A DNA stretch of 64,000 bases from Sordariomycetes sp. S80-01Y (GCA_037042185.1 JAXQJY010000032.1:1178001-1242000); one strand, 5' to 3'; counted from the stretch's first letter, positions 35,477-46,285 are shown. Translations and numbers: made by a program. The notes: generated by a model not told the origin, from the sequence alone.

Positions 35477-36338
35477 GTCGTTAGGGCTCGTCGAGGGATG
35501 TGATGTTGATATGTAGATAAAATTGGCGAGGCTCCTGGGGCGACTAGGCTAACTTATATACAGAAAACCCCGTGTTTCGTCTCGTAAGATGGTTCGAGCT
35601 TTTCTGTCTTGTCCTGTGCTCCCGCCTTCTGGACCACGCCTTAAATTTGAGGGCGGAGGAGCGCCATGTCTTTATATCCGCGACGCGACACGCTTTCCGA
35701 CGGCCAACGACACCGCGTCCTCGTCTTCTCACAGCTCCCTTCCCCAAAGCCAAGCGAGGCGATGACAAAAGTGATGGTAGTCGAAATCGGGGTCCCCTTA
35801 CTCCAACCCTGCATTTTAGCTTTTAGCCGTCGCGTGTGCTGTGGAGGGAATGGGGGAATGAGGGCGGGATGTTGGTCCCGACGCTCTGGGACTCCGGCTG
35901 CGGGGATCTGCATCCGGAGACGTGGAGCGGCTAAACGGCTGAAAGGTACGGACGACCCGGGAGAGCAGTGGGAATTAAGCGAACCTCCTCGAAGAGCCGC
36001 TTGAACGGTCGTGGATCACGTCACGGGGTTGGAGATAGTAGCGTTGTAGTTTAAACTAACTTCAAGTGTAGTCGTCAGAATGATTAGATATATCGAATAC
36101 TGCCTTTTAGCCATTTAGCCGTTGATGCGCTTTTGCCTGTCACTTGCAGCTGTTGGTGAGCATACACGGCGAGCTGTGAACCACTTCGAGCCGCCGCGCC
36201 GCACGCCGACCGATGTTGATGCGACCTGATAAATGGAATCGTTTTCGCGCTCTTGAATCTTTTGATCTCTTCATTTCGTATTCTTTTCTCCTCGTCATAA
36301 CATTGATACCCTTTTGCTTCTATAGAACTCCTTTCAAA
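35477..36338. promoter_or_regulatory. Shared divergent promoter of sugar transporter and anhydrosugar kinase
   Basis: This stretch lies between the transporter start (-) and the kinase start (+). A pyrimidine/AT-rich leader (about 36235-36335) precedes the kinase ATG. SYGGRG-type 6-mers occur at 35841, 35900 and 35922, but that number is about what chance would give. Confidence 0.45.
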
Positions 36339-37670
36339 ATGGGCTCCCTTGGCGTCTCTAACGGCACGAGCCGTCCCCTGGACATCACCGTCCTCGGTCT
36401 CAACAGCGGCACTTCAATGGATGGCATAGACTGTGCCCTCTGTCGCTTTCGCCAGAACTCCCCTGAAGAGCCCATGCACTTTGAGCTCCTCAAGTACGAT
36501 GAAGTGCCTCTTGAGCAGACCATCAAGAAGCGTGTCATGAACATGATCCTCCACAACACCACCACGCCGGAGGAGTTATCAGAAGTCAACGTCCTGCTGG
36601 GCGAGACATTCGCAGACGCAGTCAAGATGTTCTGCAAGAAACAGTCCGTCTCCATGTCTTCGATAGACGCCATCGGTTCACATGGCCAAACTATCTGGTT
36701 GCTCAGCATGCCAGAGAAGGGGCAGACAAGGTCCGCCTTGACCATGGCAGAAGGGTGCTTCCTGTCATCTCGGACGGGCATCACCAGCATTACCGACTTC
36801 CGAGTCTCAGATCAAGCAGCTGGTCGCCAGGGCGCGCCCTTGATTGCCTTCTTCGACTCGCTGGTCTTGCACCATCCCAAAAAGTTCCGTGCGTGCCAGA
36901 ACATTGGTGGTATCGCCAACGTGTGCTTCATCCCGCCAGATGTTGACGGCAAGCTGAACCAAGAATTCTTCGACTTCGACACTGGCCCAGGCAACGTCTT
37001 TATCGACGCTGCGGTGCGTTACTTCACCAACGGCGAGCGCGAGTACGACAAGGATGGCGAGATGGGCAAGGCCGGAACGGTCGATCAAGAGATGGTCGAT
37101 GAATTCCTGAGGACCTTCCCCTACTTCTCGCTCGACATCCCAAAGACCACCGGTCGTGAGGTATTCCGCGATACCATCGCCCACGATTTGATCAACAAGG
37201 GTATCAAGAAGGGCCTTTCTCCAAATGACATCGTCGCCACCATCACTCGCATCACCGCTCAGGCCATCGTGGAGCACTACAAGCGCCATATGCCAACGCA
37301 GTACGGACCTTTGGAGGAGATCTTCATGTGCGGTGGCGGTGCCTTCAACCCTAACATTACCGATTTCATGCAAGCATCTTTTCCGAACACCAGGATCGTC
37401 ATGCTCGATGAGGCAGGCATCCCCGCCGGTGCAAAGGAGGCCATCACATTTGCTTGGCAAGGCATGGAGGCTATCGTCGGTCGGAGCATCCCCGTTCCGG
37501 ACCGCACCGAGACGCGACAAGAGTACGTCCTGGGTAAGGTAGCCCCCGGCAAGAACTATAGGGAGGTGATGAAGAAGGGTATGAACTTCGCGGCGGATAG
37601 GGACTATCTGAGCCCTGTGACGGAACTGGTGAACTATGTGGATGGAAAGGTGTTTGATAACAAATGGTAG
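36339..37670 (+). CDS. AnmK/levoglucosan-kinase-family anhydrosugar kinase
   Basis: The family (PF03702) opens the 1,6-anhydro ring of a sugar and phosphorylates it with ATP. Bacterial AnmK acts on anhydro-N-acetylmuramic acid. Fungal and yeast levoglucosan kinase is a homologue. The gene is a single exon of 443 residues, close to the length of known levoglucosan kinases. Visible motifs are [14 protein letters not shown] at about 18-31 (phosphate-binding start), [48 protein letters not shown] and CGGGAFNP. All are intact. I chose the ATG at 36339 (context TTCAAAATGGG). An in-frame ATG at 36213 would add a hydrophobic stretch not expected in a cytosolic kinase. It is flanked by a sugar transporter and a Zn2Cys6 regulator. 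Fungi lack peptidoglycan, so levoglucosan or imported muropeptide sugar are the two candidate substrates. Confidence 0.93.
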   Translation: MGSLGVSNGTSRPLDITVLGLNSGTSMDGIDCALCRFRQNSPEEPMHFELLKYDEVPLEQTIKKRVMNMILHNTTTPEELSEVNVLLGETFADAVKMFCKKQSVSMSSIDAIGSHGQTIWLLSMPEKGQTRSALTMAEGCFLSSRTGITSITDFRVSDQAAGRQGAPLIAFFDSLVLHHPKKFRACQNIGGIANVCFIPPDVDGKLNQEFFDFDTGPGNVFIDAAVRYFTNGEREYDKDGEMGKAGTVDQEMVDEFLRTFPYFSLDIPKTTGREVFRDTIAHDLINKGIKKGLSPNDIVATITRITAQAIVEHYKRHMPTQYGPLEEIFMCGGGAFNPNITDFMQASFPNTRIVMLDEAGIPAGAKEAITFAWQGMEAIVGRSIPVPDRTETRQEYVLGKVAPGKNYREVMKKGMNFAADRDYLSPVTELVNYVDGKVFDNKW

Positions 37671-37708
37671 ATGGTGTAATATTATGTGCGTTTGTTGGTC
37701 AGTGTTCA

Positions 37709-39544
37709 TCACATCGAGTTGAAGGCCCAGCTGAAGTCTCCGAATACGTTTTCTGGGAACACGATGCCGTCCCATTCGCTGCCCATTTGCGCGTGAGAGG
37801 TGAGACCCGTGTTCTGCAAGGCTGTTTGGTCGTAAGTCGGCGGTGGTAGCTGTGATGGATCGTAGATTTGCCCCTGGTTGTAACCGTGAACAGCATGGGT
37901 GCCATCCACTTGTGGAGGTACAGGTCGCCGCTCAGCAGGCACAAGCTGCTGCTGCTGTCGTTGTCGCCTCTCATCGATACGTGCCACTTGAGTTTCGAGA
38001 CGCTCGCTGACCCGCGCGCTCGTGAGAGTGCCTTCCAGCCTTTTCAGCAAGCGAGCCAGGTCCAGCATGACGGAGCGCAGGCGATTGTAGAGCCACTCGC
38101 CTTCTTCCGGACTCGCATAATCGGCCATGCCCATAGCTGATCCTCCGAGGACGAAGCCAATACCGCCGAGATGATGTAGCAGCGGTGCACTGATCGCTTG
38201 CTGATACGCGTCCGGTATCGACCAAAAAGCGTCGATGACCTCGCTGGCGATCTGGCACCTGTCATTGAGGCTTACGCTGCCTTCGTTCACCGAAAACAAG
38301 ACCATTCTGAGAAGCTGTACGGTTGCTGTGATGTTGGCCGCCTGGAAGCCATAAATGTCCTTCCTCGAGTCGAAGGTGATGTCCCGGGGCGTCTGCTTGA
38401 AGCAATCGGGCAAAGCCAGATACATTTGCATGACGTGATCCCTCACAGATGCCACAGTGATTGAGTTGTCGGCACGATCTCTGAAGAAGATCTCGCGGAG
38501 GAATGATGTTTGCCGTCCATCGTCGCCTTTGCTTTCTCGGAAACGAGCAAGGGCATGTTCGAGGATGCGATAGAGGTCTGTGATGAAGTTCCAGCCATAC
38601 AGCCAATTCTGTGTCGCGTTCGTCTGCGATATTGGCGGCGGCATGGCGTCTGAGATGAGCTCGTCGTCGACCTCGATAGGGTATGAGACTTTGTACTGCT
38701 GCTCGCGCCCCTTGACCACGCCTCCCCACACAATGGAGGTGTAAATATCGAGGGTGTAGATGGACCAGAAAAGCCGTCTGCGTTCCTCGCGTTCCACGAT
38801 TCCCATCGCCTGCGGCCACTCTGCTTCGTCGTGCAGTCCGTCCAGTGCTACCAATGTGTGGTACTGCCCGATGTGGTAATGCATCTCGCGCGTCAAGCCA
38901 TTCTGGATAGATGCTATTGCCAGTATAGCGTGCGACCGCATCGCATTCAAATCCGACAGCATCGGATCATATCTCAACTCCTCCCTTGCCTTGTCATAAA
39001 AAACGTGGGGAGGCGTCTCCAGCATCTCCTGCGTGTTCCATCTCGGATTCGACACGGCCCCATCACGCACTCTTGCAGATGTGAGGGCGCAAACTGCCAT
39101 AATGACGCCAAATAAGGACCGATCGGCCGCATATTCGGCCCTCGACACCCTCCTCAGGAAGCTCGGTCGGTGGAAGAAGGGAAAGATGGGATAGACAAGC
39201 TCAAAGTACAGCTCCACCAGATCCATGATCCTCGCATGAGGGGCCACCTCCATACGATCCGTGGATCCAGGCGTGCGCAGGCCATCGCTTGCAGCGGTTG
39301 AGTCGTCTCTGTTGGACTGGCTCGCCTTGGGAGGAGCGCCGCGCTTCTTAGGAACGCGGTTAAAGGTGCAGGCTTGGCCAAAGTCCAGACAGTTTCGACA
39401 GGTGGTGGTGTCTTCGCCAGCCTGGACGCAGCGAACAGAGCGTTTGTGGCAGTAGTCGCAGGCGCGGGTGACGCGTCGCCGCTTGAGCGGCTTGACGGGG
39501 TCTGCGTGGGAAGCCATTGTTGATGCCGGCTGCCTCCTCCGCAA
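37709..39544 (-). CDS. Zn2Cys6 transcription factor with Fungal_trans (PF04082) domain
   Basis: An intronless reading frame of 611 residues. The zinc cluster has Cys29, 32, 39, 49, 52 and 59 (RACDYCHKRSVRC, then TCRNC, then QAC) and is preceded by the basic KRRRVTR. The middle homology region contains LVELYFELVYPIFPFFHRPSF and REERRRLFWSIYTLDIY, both typical of PF04082. The C-terminal 90 residues are rich in Gln and Pro. The ATG at 39544 and the one ten codons later both leave the domains whole. The stop is only 38 bases from the convergent kinase stop, so the 3' untranslated regions should overlap. Control of the neighbouring kinase and transporter is an inference from position. Confidence 0.93.
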   Translation of the reverse strand: MRRRQPASTMASHADPVKPLKRRRVTRACDYCHKRSVRCVQAGEDTTTCRNCLDFGQACTFNRVPKKRGAPPKASQSNRDDSTAASDGLRTPGSTDRMEVAPHARIMDLVELYFELVYPIFPFFHRPSFLRRVSRAEYAADRSLFGVIMAVCALTSARVRDGAVSNPRWNTQEMLETPPHVFYDKAREELRYDPMLSDLNAMRSHAILAIASIQNGLTREMHYHIGQYHTLVALDGLHDEAEWPQAMGIVEREERRRLFWSIYTLDIYTSIVWGGVVKGREQQYKVSYPIEVDDELISDAMPPPISQTNATQNWLYGWNFITDLYRILEHALARFRESKGDDGRQTSFLREIFFRDRADNSITVASVRDHVMQMYLALPDCFKQTPRDITFDSRKDIYGFQAANITATVQLLRMVLFSVNEGSVSLNDRCQIASEVIDAFWSIPDAYQQAISAPLLHHLGGIGFVLGGSAMGMADYASPEEGEWLYNRLRSVMLDLARLLKRLEGTLTSARVSERLETQVARIDERRQRQQQQLVPAERRPVPPQVDGTHAVHGYNQGQIYDPSQLPPPTYDQTALQNTGLTSHAQMGSEWDGIVFPENVFGDFSWAFNSM

Positions 39545-40410
39545 GACTCTCCGTTTCAGCCCTCGACCGAGTCGCGAGATGGGCCGACGCAGCTCAACAT
39601 AACCGTGTCAGGCCAAGCATGAACCAGGCGCGCGCTGGTGGACGCAGCTCACGGAATGAGTGGAGGGCTCTTCAGGTGTGAGCCACGTCGTGCACCGGTC
39701 ATGGATCTGCCGGTGAGCTGTGGAGGGGTGGAGGAGACGACTGACAAAGGTGAATAAGGTGTGAGGTGAGGTGAGAGGTGACAGGGACAGGTGAGAGCTG
39801 CTCGCTCGGGGCAGTGGGTTGCATGTATCCGCCGGATATGAGACGGGCAGCAGCAACGGTTGGAGAAGCGGAGCCTTTTGAGTTTCTCTCCACCTGTCAG
39901 TGACTAAGATTGACTCTGCGGCTGAGGCTGAGAGACCTGGAAACCCCGGTTTTCTCCATTCCTTGCAGTAGCGCCCCGAGTCTTTGATTCTTTGGGGGCA
40001 TTGGGTTTGGCTACCCTACGGTCGAGGCACCTGACACCCACCTGACACAGTTCAAACGCGGAGCTGCATAGTGGTGTGCCAGGAGAGAAATGCGAGAAAG
40101 ATAGCACTCATATCGAGAAGACCAGGCTTTGTTCAAATTAGGTGGGGATGTTTGAACTCACAGGGGGGGGCAATTGTCCCGGCTGCCTATCTGCACAGCC
40201 TGGTATCGTTTGGCGTCGAGTGAGGAGGATCACATGGACACCCGCGGAAACCGAATCCGTCATGTGCGCCCCTCATCAGTCGCTCTCAATTGGAAAACAA
40301 CAGCATTGACGTCTCATTCTCCCACAATCATCCTGTTGAAACTCCATACAAGCATCTCAATTGGTACGTGAATCTCAGAATCTTGGAAATTGCGTTACCA
40401 CCTTGCCAAC
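39545..40410. promoter_or_regulatory. Shared divergent promoter region
   Basis: This region lies between the regulator (-) and the hydrolase (+). GGTGAGGTGAGG-type direct repeats occur at about 39755-39800. No gene is supported. Confidence 0.4.
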
Positions 40411-41331
40411 ATGCTCTCCTTCGCCGCCTACATCATCCCCTGGTTCGTTTGGTACCGCTTTAAGGGCTCGTTCCAATCACCAGAGGCTTTGCACGCAAGA
40501 ATCACCAAGGAGCGCAAGACTCTTACCCACAAACCGCCGCCCTCCCTGTACAGACGAGTCGCCATCGAGGAGCGCACTCAGGATGGCTATCCCGTGTACG
40601 AAGTGTCGCCAAAGTCAGAGAACCCACACAAGGGTCGCATCTTGTACTTGCACGGGGGAGCCTTTGTCTTTGAAATTCTGGATATCCACTGGAACGTCGC
40701 CGCCGAGCTCGCTGAGAGCCTCAACGCCGTCGTCACCGTCCCGATATACCCCCTGGGTCCGGAACATAAGTTAGGCGAGATGTACGACTTTTTGATGCCG
40801 GTCCAGGACGATGTTGCGAGACAGGCGCAGAGGGAGAATGTGCCGTTTTTGATGGTGGGCGATAGCTGCGGAGGCAGTATGGCTTTGGTCCTCACACAGA
40901 AGGCTCTAGCGGAAGGGAAACGGGTCGGCAAGGGGGTGGCCGAGCGGATTGTACTGACTACGCCGGTCGTGGATTCCAGCTGTGCAAACCCTGATATGAG
41001 AGCTGCGGCGCCGAAGGACCCTTTTCATGATATGCCGGGCTTCGAGGAGATTCTCCGCACAGTATGCGAGGGCATGGATCCTAAGGATCCAGTAGTCAGC
41101 CCCCTTTACGGAGATTTATCGGGGTTACCGCCAATGCTGGTCTTCATAGCGGAGAATGATCTTCTGTGTCATGATGCCAGGAAGTTCGTCGATATGGCGA
41201 GGCAGAAGGGGCGCGAGGTGGAGGTTGCTGAGGGGAAGGGGCTGATTCATGTGTGGCCCGTCATGCCGTTTTATGAAGGCGGTGTTGCGAGGAAGCAGAT
41301 GGTCCAGTGGTTAAGTAGATCCATCGAATAG
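40411..41331 (+). CDS. Alpha/beta-hydrolase, HSL/abhydrolase_3-type esterase or lipase
   Basis: A single exon encodes 306 residues. The oxyanion motif HGGAF is at 81-85. The nucleophile elbow is GDSCGG with Ser152. The acid is probably Asp250 or Asp255 (IAENDLLCHD), and the His is 280 (LIHVWP). This is the layout of the hormone-sensitive-lipase group (PF07859). The N-terminal 20 residues (MLSFAAYIIPWFVWYRFKG) are hydrophobic and may anchor it to a membrane. The substrate is unknown. It converges on the MFS transporter gene 176 bases downstream. Confidence 0.9.
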   Translation: MLSFAAYIIPWFVWYRFKGSFQSPEALHARITKERKTLTHKPPPSLYRRVAIEERTQDGYPVYEVSPKSENPHKGRILYLHGGAFVFEILDIHWNVAAELAESLNAVVTVPIYPLGPEHKLGEMYDFLMPVQDDVARQAQRENVPFLMVGDSCGGSMALVLTQKALAEGKRVGKGVAERIVLTTPVVDSSCANPDMRAAAPKDPFHDMPGFEEILRTVCEGMDPKDPVVSPLYGDLSGLPPMLVFIAENDLLCHDARKFVDMARQKGREVEVAEGKGLIHVWPVMPFYEGGVARKQMVQWLSRSIE

Positions 41332-41507
41332 ACGTTTGAGTAAATTCATGTACCCAGGCGCCGAATGCCTGATGCGAGCTATCTAGTCCCGAGAAAGTTT
41401 TGTTGCGATATTATTCCCCCCCAGTTGTCATTCCATGCGTGTCGTTATCTCGTCATGTTAATGTTTGGTGCTCATCCTCTACGCTATGCGTCTGCTGACA
41501 GCAGAGA

Positions 41508-43271
41508 TCAAGCGGAGGCCGAGTCCGACGTCCTGGACGCCTTCTTCGGCTTGCGCCCATAGTCGAGCTTCTCGTTACGCATGAATATCGCACAGATCAG
41601 GCACAGCGAAGCGCTGGCCACAACAATGTAAAACTCCCTGGCAATGACCTTGGCTACTGCCTGAACCCCGTTCGCCAGCACCATCGGGTCCCTCGACTGC
41701 CAAACAGCACTTGAAACACCAGCCAAAGCCTCCCGCAGGTCTTGCTCGGAGTACCCTTCAGTACCGATAGCATCGACGAGCAAGTTGTAGCCGACGTTCT
41801 GGAAGATGCACCCCGCGACAGCAAGGATGACCGCGATGCCGCCCATCTGCACCATGTTGCCTATGACGGTGCTGTCGATGCGATCACGTTCGGTTTTGTT
41901 TATCACATTGGTGATCCCGAGGGCGTGTTGGAAGTGCATACCCAGTCCTACGCCAATAAGGGCCTCGAGACCCATCACCTGGGCTTCCGAGGTGTTCTCA
42001 TCGATAGTGGCAGCCATGGCAGCGGACCCGGCGAGAGTGAACGTGGCGGCTAGGAGGTAGACAATTTTGTAGCGGCCGATAACAGGCAGCGTGGCACCAA
42101 CAAATAGAATAACAACGATGAAGACGAGGATGAACGGGAGAAGACGAACGGTCTGCTGTAGTGCCCCATGGCCGCGCACGAAGGCGAAGAAGAGCGGGAT
42201 GTAGTACAGAGTCACGGCGTAAGCCGCACCTGCGCAACCAGACGCAATCCAAAGGGGTACGAGATCCAGACGTGAGAGCATGTGCAAAGGGAATGCTCTT
42301 TCGTCAGCGGTGGTGAATATGCATAGCCATTGTTGAACGATCCACCCGATAAACACGAGACCAAAGACAATCCAGACGACGATGGAGGGTGCGGTGCCCC
42401 ACGCCCAGATAGGGCCCGAGAAAGTGGCAGCGATGGCAAAGAGGATAGGCACGGCCATGTTGAAGATAACTCCGAGGGGGTCGAGCTTTGTAATGCGCTT
42501 GAGGACGTGCTCTTTGCTCGCGAGGGAGAACGAGGGCAAGCACAAAAGAGCCAAAGCCAGGGCAATGATGACGAGAGGGATGTTGAAGTAGAAGGCCCAT
42601 CGCCAGGTTGCCGACTGATTTTCAGCAAAGGCGCTGCCTATGGGACCGCCAACCACCAGACCGACGGCCCACATGGCACTTATCATGGCGAAGCGGCTGG
42701 GGCTCTCGGCCTTGGTGGCACAAACAGCAAGGTACGTGAAGTTCCTAATGATGTGAGCTTGAGATGAGCATGATGATATGAGCAGGACTCACGTCTGCTG
42801 GACCACCGATCCTCCCCAGCCCATAATGATACGTCCAACAATGATAGAATAAATATTTCTAGCTGCTCCCGCAACGACCGCACCGACGAGGAACACAATA
42901 AAGTGAGAGCAGTAGACCCACTTCAGGTTGAAGCAGTAGGTGATCTTGCGAGCAAATGATAAAAACGCGAAGTTGGCCAGCGAGTAGGATAGACCAATCC
43001 AGGGAAGGAGCTCAATATGTCCATGGGCTTCATACAATACGGGCTGGATGTTGGCGACGTTGCTCACATCGTAGCCTGTCGAGGTTAGAAAAGGAGTCTC
43101 GAAAGGGAGGGGGCTGAACGCACCGCTGATGAAGCTGGAAACCAGCATGGCAACAATGGCACCCGTCCATTTCCACTCGGGCAAGCCAGACCGAGGGCTT
43201 GTAGCATCTTCGGGCTTCTTTTCCACTTTCTCGGGCGAGGTTGACGGGATAGGGTCTGTCGTCTGAGACAT
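41508..43271 (-). CDS. MFS transporter, multidrug/siderophore-like (about 14 helices)
   Basis: Exons 43271-43124, 43075-42793 and 42744-41508 (48-nt introns) encode 555 residues. The N-terminus is polar and rich in Ser, Pro and Lys. About 14 hydrophobic segments follow. GYDVSNVANIQPVLYEA after the first intron and IIVGRIIMGWGGSVVQQT are like the TM1-TM4 region of DHA2 or siderophore-type porters. WRWAFYFNIPL is the usual sequence after helix 6. The C-terminal tail is Lys-rich. The exported compound is unknown. The first intron is a multiple of three without a stop, so an unspliced translation looks open and inserts an odd Pro-rich stretch. Confidence 0.9.
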
Positions 43272-44814
43272 CTTGACGCAAGCCTCAACGACGGGAGCTG
43301 GAGCACAGGCGGAAGGAAGAGAGAGGGCGGAGAAACAAGAAGCGAAGTATCAGAGCGCTAGCTCGTCAGATACTTCTACTGACTGAGACAGAAGAGGGCG
43401 GTCAGGGGAGTTCGGGCTGTTATAGCACGCACCACCAAGCACCGCATGCGCCGTGTGACGACTCGTCCCAGCGTACGCACGAACCATCCTGATGCGCTCT
43501 ACAAGAGCTCACGTTCAATCACATCCCGGGGCTTTAGGCGGATACAGCCCACTTCGACGCATCGCGTTGGCGGGCGTCAGTGGTGATGACGGAGGAGTAG
43601 GTCCCGGGACCGGCGATGGCGTCCGCTTCTAGCAAAGAGCCGGCGCAGGCCTGGCATGTGCCGCACGGGGGATGCGGGCCAAAAAGGCGTATGGGGGCCC
43701 TCGTCTGGGAGATTCAAGTTCGCCGTTGGTCGAGACGCTTTGCGTGCGTTGGCAGTGGCATTTGATACGGCTTCCGGCAATCTCTCAGAGCGGCGCAGCT
43801 GCTGATAGCATGAGGCCCAGTCGTGGGGGCCATCCACTTCCAGGATGCGATTCGAGACGGCGTAAGGAAGCGTCGGAGCAAATTACAGTAATGGAATTCC
43901 GTGAGTGAGGGAGTCCTGAATCCTTGAGCTCGTTTGGGCTGGACCCGAATGCCGGCGCGAGAGCTGCTCGATGTGATCGTTGGTTGTGCGCATATCTCGG
44001 CACCGCGGCGGCGGTGCCATCCCTGATGCCTGTGCGACAACAAACACAGGCAAGACTCTTCAGTCGCTCACTAATGCGCCATGTGCTACCGTGACCGTTT
44101 GAACTGCGTGCAGTTGCTGGCAGCTGTTTGGCTGTGACTCCCCTGTTGGATAGTCACAGTATGCGCTCGGCAAGATTTGCTGTATTGGGAGCGAATGGGA
44201 ATCAGATCATGGGCTTCCAATAATCACTTTCTTTTGGATGTAACGGCCGGTGCAGACAAATATCGACGGGGCCACGCTGAATTGATCTGCATGGATATCA
44301 AAATAGGTTTCAAGGTTGTTGGTCCATATGTCAGGGAGATCCCGAGATGAGCCCCACAGCGGCAGATAGCGGCAGATAGTTGCGGCGATAGCCGTCAAAG
44401 GGAGCGGGACTGTCGACAAAGGCGCAATTCTTTAATCTTCGCGTGGCCGCTTATGGTTCCTTGGTCGAGAGCATCGACGCAACCTCATCCAAATGCACCA
44501 GACGGCCCTAACCCCGAAGCCCGCAGTCGGCACTGCTAGGATAGCTCCCTGTCATCGAAGAAGGACTCTTGGCGACCCTGTCACACCGATGATAACTCGA
44601 CGTTGCACGAATTATGTTCCCATGAGGATCTTCGTGTTACAGTCTTCAAAAATCTGCTTGAAGGTCTTTTCTATGATTTGGAAGCGGCCATAGTCAGATT
44701 TCTGCATGTGTCATAGTATTGAATTCACTTAGATATATATGGCTGAAGGTCTACCTCTTCTGCGAATCGTGTGTAGTATATGTCCGTGAAATTGCCTTTG
44801 GGATGCCATTTGTC
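43272..44814. other. Intergenic region
   Basis: Short open frames on both strands (for example 43577-43837) have no motif or plausible splice context. An AT-rich stretch with TATATATGG-like sequence lies near 44730. The - strand immediately below 44815 keeps an open frame (FTDIYYTRF-like) that could be a further 3' exon of the next gene, but I found no splice pair in the right phase. Confidence 0.4.
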
Positions 44815-45708
44815 TTATTGTTCTGTGATCATTGATCTGTACTTATCGCCAGTAATGCATCCATTCCAACACTCCTGTTCGTCCAGGTTTGCTTTAATGG
44901 TCATAGACGTATCCAGCGTTCCAAGCTCAGCCTTCGCAATCCTACCTGCCCGTACAATATCGCCTTTAGGATCGCGAAACACCAGACCGGCCTTGTCCGT
45001 CTCGAAGAACTCTTCGTCGAAAATGATCATGACTGCGCCAGTCGCCAGGTATGCCAGGTATTGATCAAACATGAAATCATATGCAAGCACGTCTTCTTCG
45101 AAGGGCATCTCCTCAGAAGTCTCAGCCTCGCGATTTTTAGTGGGAACAGCCAGATCAGGGAGGATGTTGTAAACACGCCGCCAGTCACTCCCCAAGTTAA
45201 AATGCTCGGCATCATCCAGAACTTGCCACCAACGATGAAAATCGCTGATGCAGGGCACCCCCAAGCCATCATCTCTTCGCCAGGCGTTGAGGCTTCTGTC
45301 TTCCTCCGAGATGTGAGGGCCGTAGTGATTGCGCAAGAAGATGAACAAGCCAGAGCCTCGATTGTAGTGTGAGGCGATCTCGCGAATAGCTTGAGGGCGC
45401 AGTGGCTTCAAGATCTCATCGATCTCGGACTGCGTAGGAACGCGACTGACTTTGTCAGGCTCTTGACGACAGGCGTAGACTTCGGGTTCCACGGTGTTTC
45501 TTTCAAGAAATTCATCCAACAGCGCCCTGCGATGCTCATCGATGTTCAACGAGCTCTTCGAATTCCAATGTCGCTTCGCGAGGGTTAACGATGGAGCGGA
45601 GACAGCGAGAAGATGGCAAAGAAAGATCATAAGTGAGCGACGTACAATGAGATACTGCTCAACTGGTAAGAAGCCCCAAGGAGGGTCGAATCTGTATTGT
45701 ACGTCGGA
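44815..45708 (-). CDS. Fungal hypothetical protein, 5' end unresolved or lost
   Basis: I do not recognise the function. Two exons can be followed: 45708-45646 and 45573-44815, with a 72-nt intron (GTACGT donor, GTTAAC branch). The spliced product joins QYRFDPPWGFLPVEQYLI to RHWNSKSS and goes on with DEHRRALLDEFLERNT, WQVLDDAEHFNL and MIIFDEEFFETDKAGLVF. This is acidic, soluble and coding-like throughout, about 273 residues. Directly upstream, in the same frame, comes coding-like sequence (KRQIEANIETV) and then a TAG at 45711-45709. That TAG is either an intron acceptor whose donor I cannot place or a real stop in a decaying gene. Further upstream the DNA belongs to an ankyrin-like remnant on the other strand. 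The gene may therefore have lost its 5' part. Confidence 0.55.
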   Translation of the reverse strand, partial: SDVQYRFDPPWGFLPVEQYLIVRRSLMIFLCHLLAVSAPSLTLAKRHWNSKSSLNIDEHRRALLDEFLERNTVEPEVYACRQEPDKVSRVPTQSEIDEILKPLRPQAIREIASHYNRGSGLFIFLRNHYGPHISEEDRSLNAWRRDDGLGVPCISDFHRWWQVLDDAEHFNLGSDWRRVYNILPDLAVPTKNREAETSEEMPFEEDVLAYDFMFDQYLAYLATGAVMIIFDEEFFETDKAGLVFRDPKGDIVRAGRIAKAELGTLDTSMTIKANLDEQECWNGCITGDKYRSMITEQ

Positions 45709-45929
45709 CTACACGGTTTCTATGTTAGCCTCGATTTGCCGCTTCTCCAAACAGGGGGTTGAGCATATCATTTGCAGCGAGCTTCTGGCGAAGAATATGG
45801 TCAGAACAAACAAGAGGGTTCTTTTCAAATGAGCGAGCGAGAGATGCAGTGGGTAGCGACTGTGAAGGTTGAATGTGCGAAGCATGGGATTGTCCTTCGA
45901 CTACGCCGCCCAAAGGACATGCAGGTACA

Positions 45930-46216
45930 CATCCAAGAGTTACGGCGTGCCCACTCACGCACGCAGGGAAATCCTTATTCACATATCGGGGTGCGAGGCC
46001 TTTCTTGAGAAAGGGGCTGAGGTCAATCCCCGGCGAGGCCCTTCTTTCTGCTCTTTTCGAGGCATGTTGGCAACGTGAATGGTTGGTGATAGTTTTGCGG
46101 CGTTGAGCCAAACGGTGGCGGTTCTTTCATGTACCGCCTCTACAAGCACGGGGTGGAGCTCCCCGAGACCACCATCGCAACGCTCTTCACCACAGGGTTG
46201 CTCATAGTTCGTGCAT
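45930..46216 (+). pseudogene. Decayed ankyrin-repeat gene fragment
   Basis: Three neighbouring frames give ankyrin-like pieces in the right order. The first is CEAFLEKGAEVNPRRGP (about 45987-46040). The second, in another frame, is SALFEACWQREWLVIVLRR (to about 46104). The third, again shifted, is VEPNGGGSFMYRLYKHGVELPETT (about 46105-46180). LEKGAEVN and EPNGGGS are typical ankyrin hairpin sequences. At least two frame changes separate the pieces, and no intron of usual size fits between them, so the piece reads as a relic. It might be a chance match, since each piece is short. Confidence 0.4.
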
Positions 46217-46251
46217 GCATTCACGCTCGATCCCTACGTCTCCGAGCTCTG

Positions 46252-46285
46252 AAAAAAAAAAAAAAAATAAATAAATAAAAATTTT
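46252..46285 (+). repeat. A-rich tract: A(15) then (TAAA)n
   Basis: A run of 15 A is followed by about three TAAA units and TTTTT. It directly follows the ankyrin-like remnant. Such A/TAAA tails end many non-LTR retroposed copies, but I see no target-site duplication or element body, so this is only a simple repeat with a suggestive position. Confidence 0.85.

Noticed and set aside
35841-35927. Three CreA-like SYGGRG sites between the sugar transporter and kinase genes
   Set aside because: The motif is expected about once per 250 bases counting both strands, so three in 860 bases is chance level.
43577-43837. An 86-residue open frame on the - strand
   Set aside because: Arg/His/Pro-rich, motif-free, and other frames of the same DNA are equally open.
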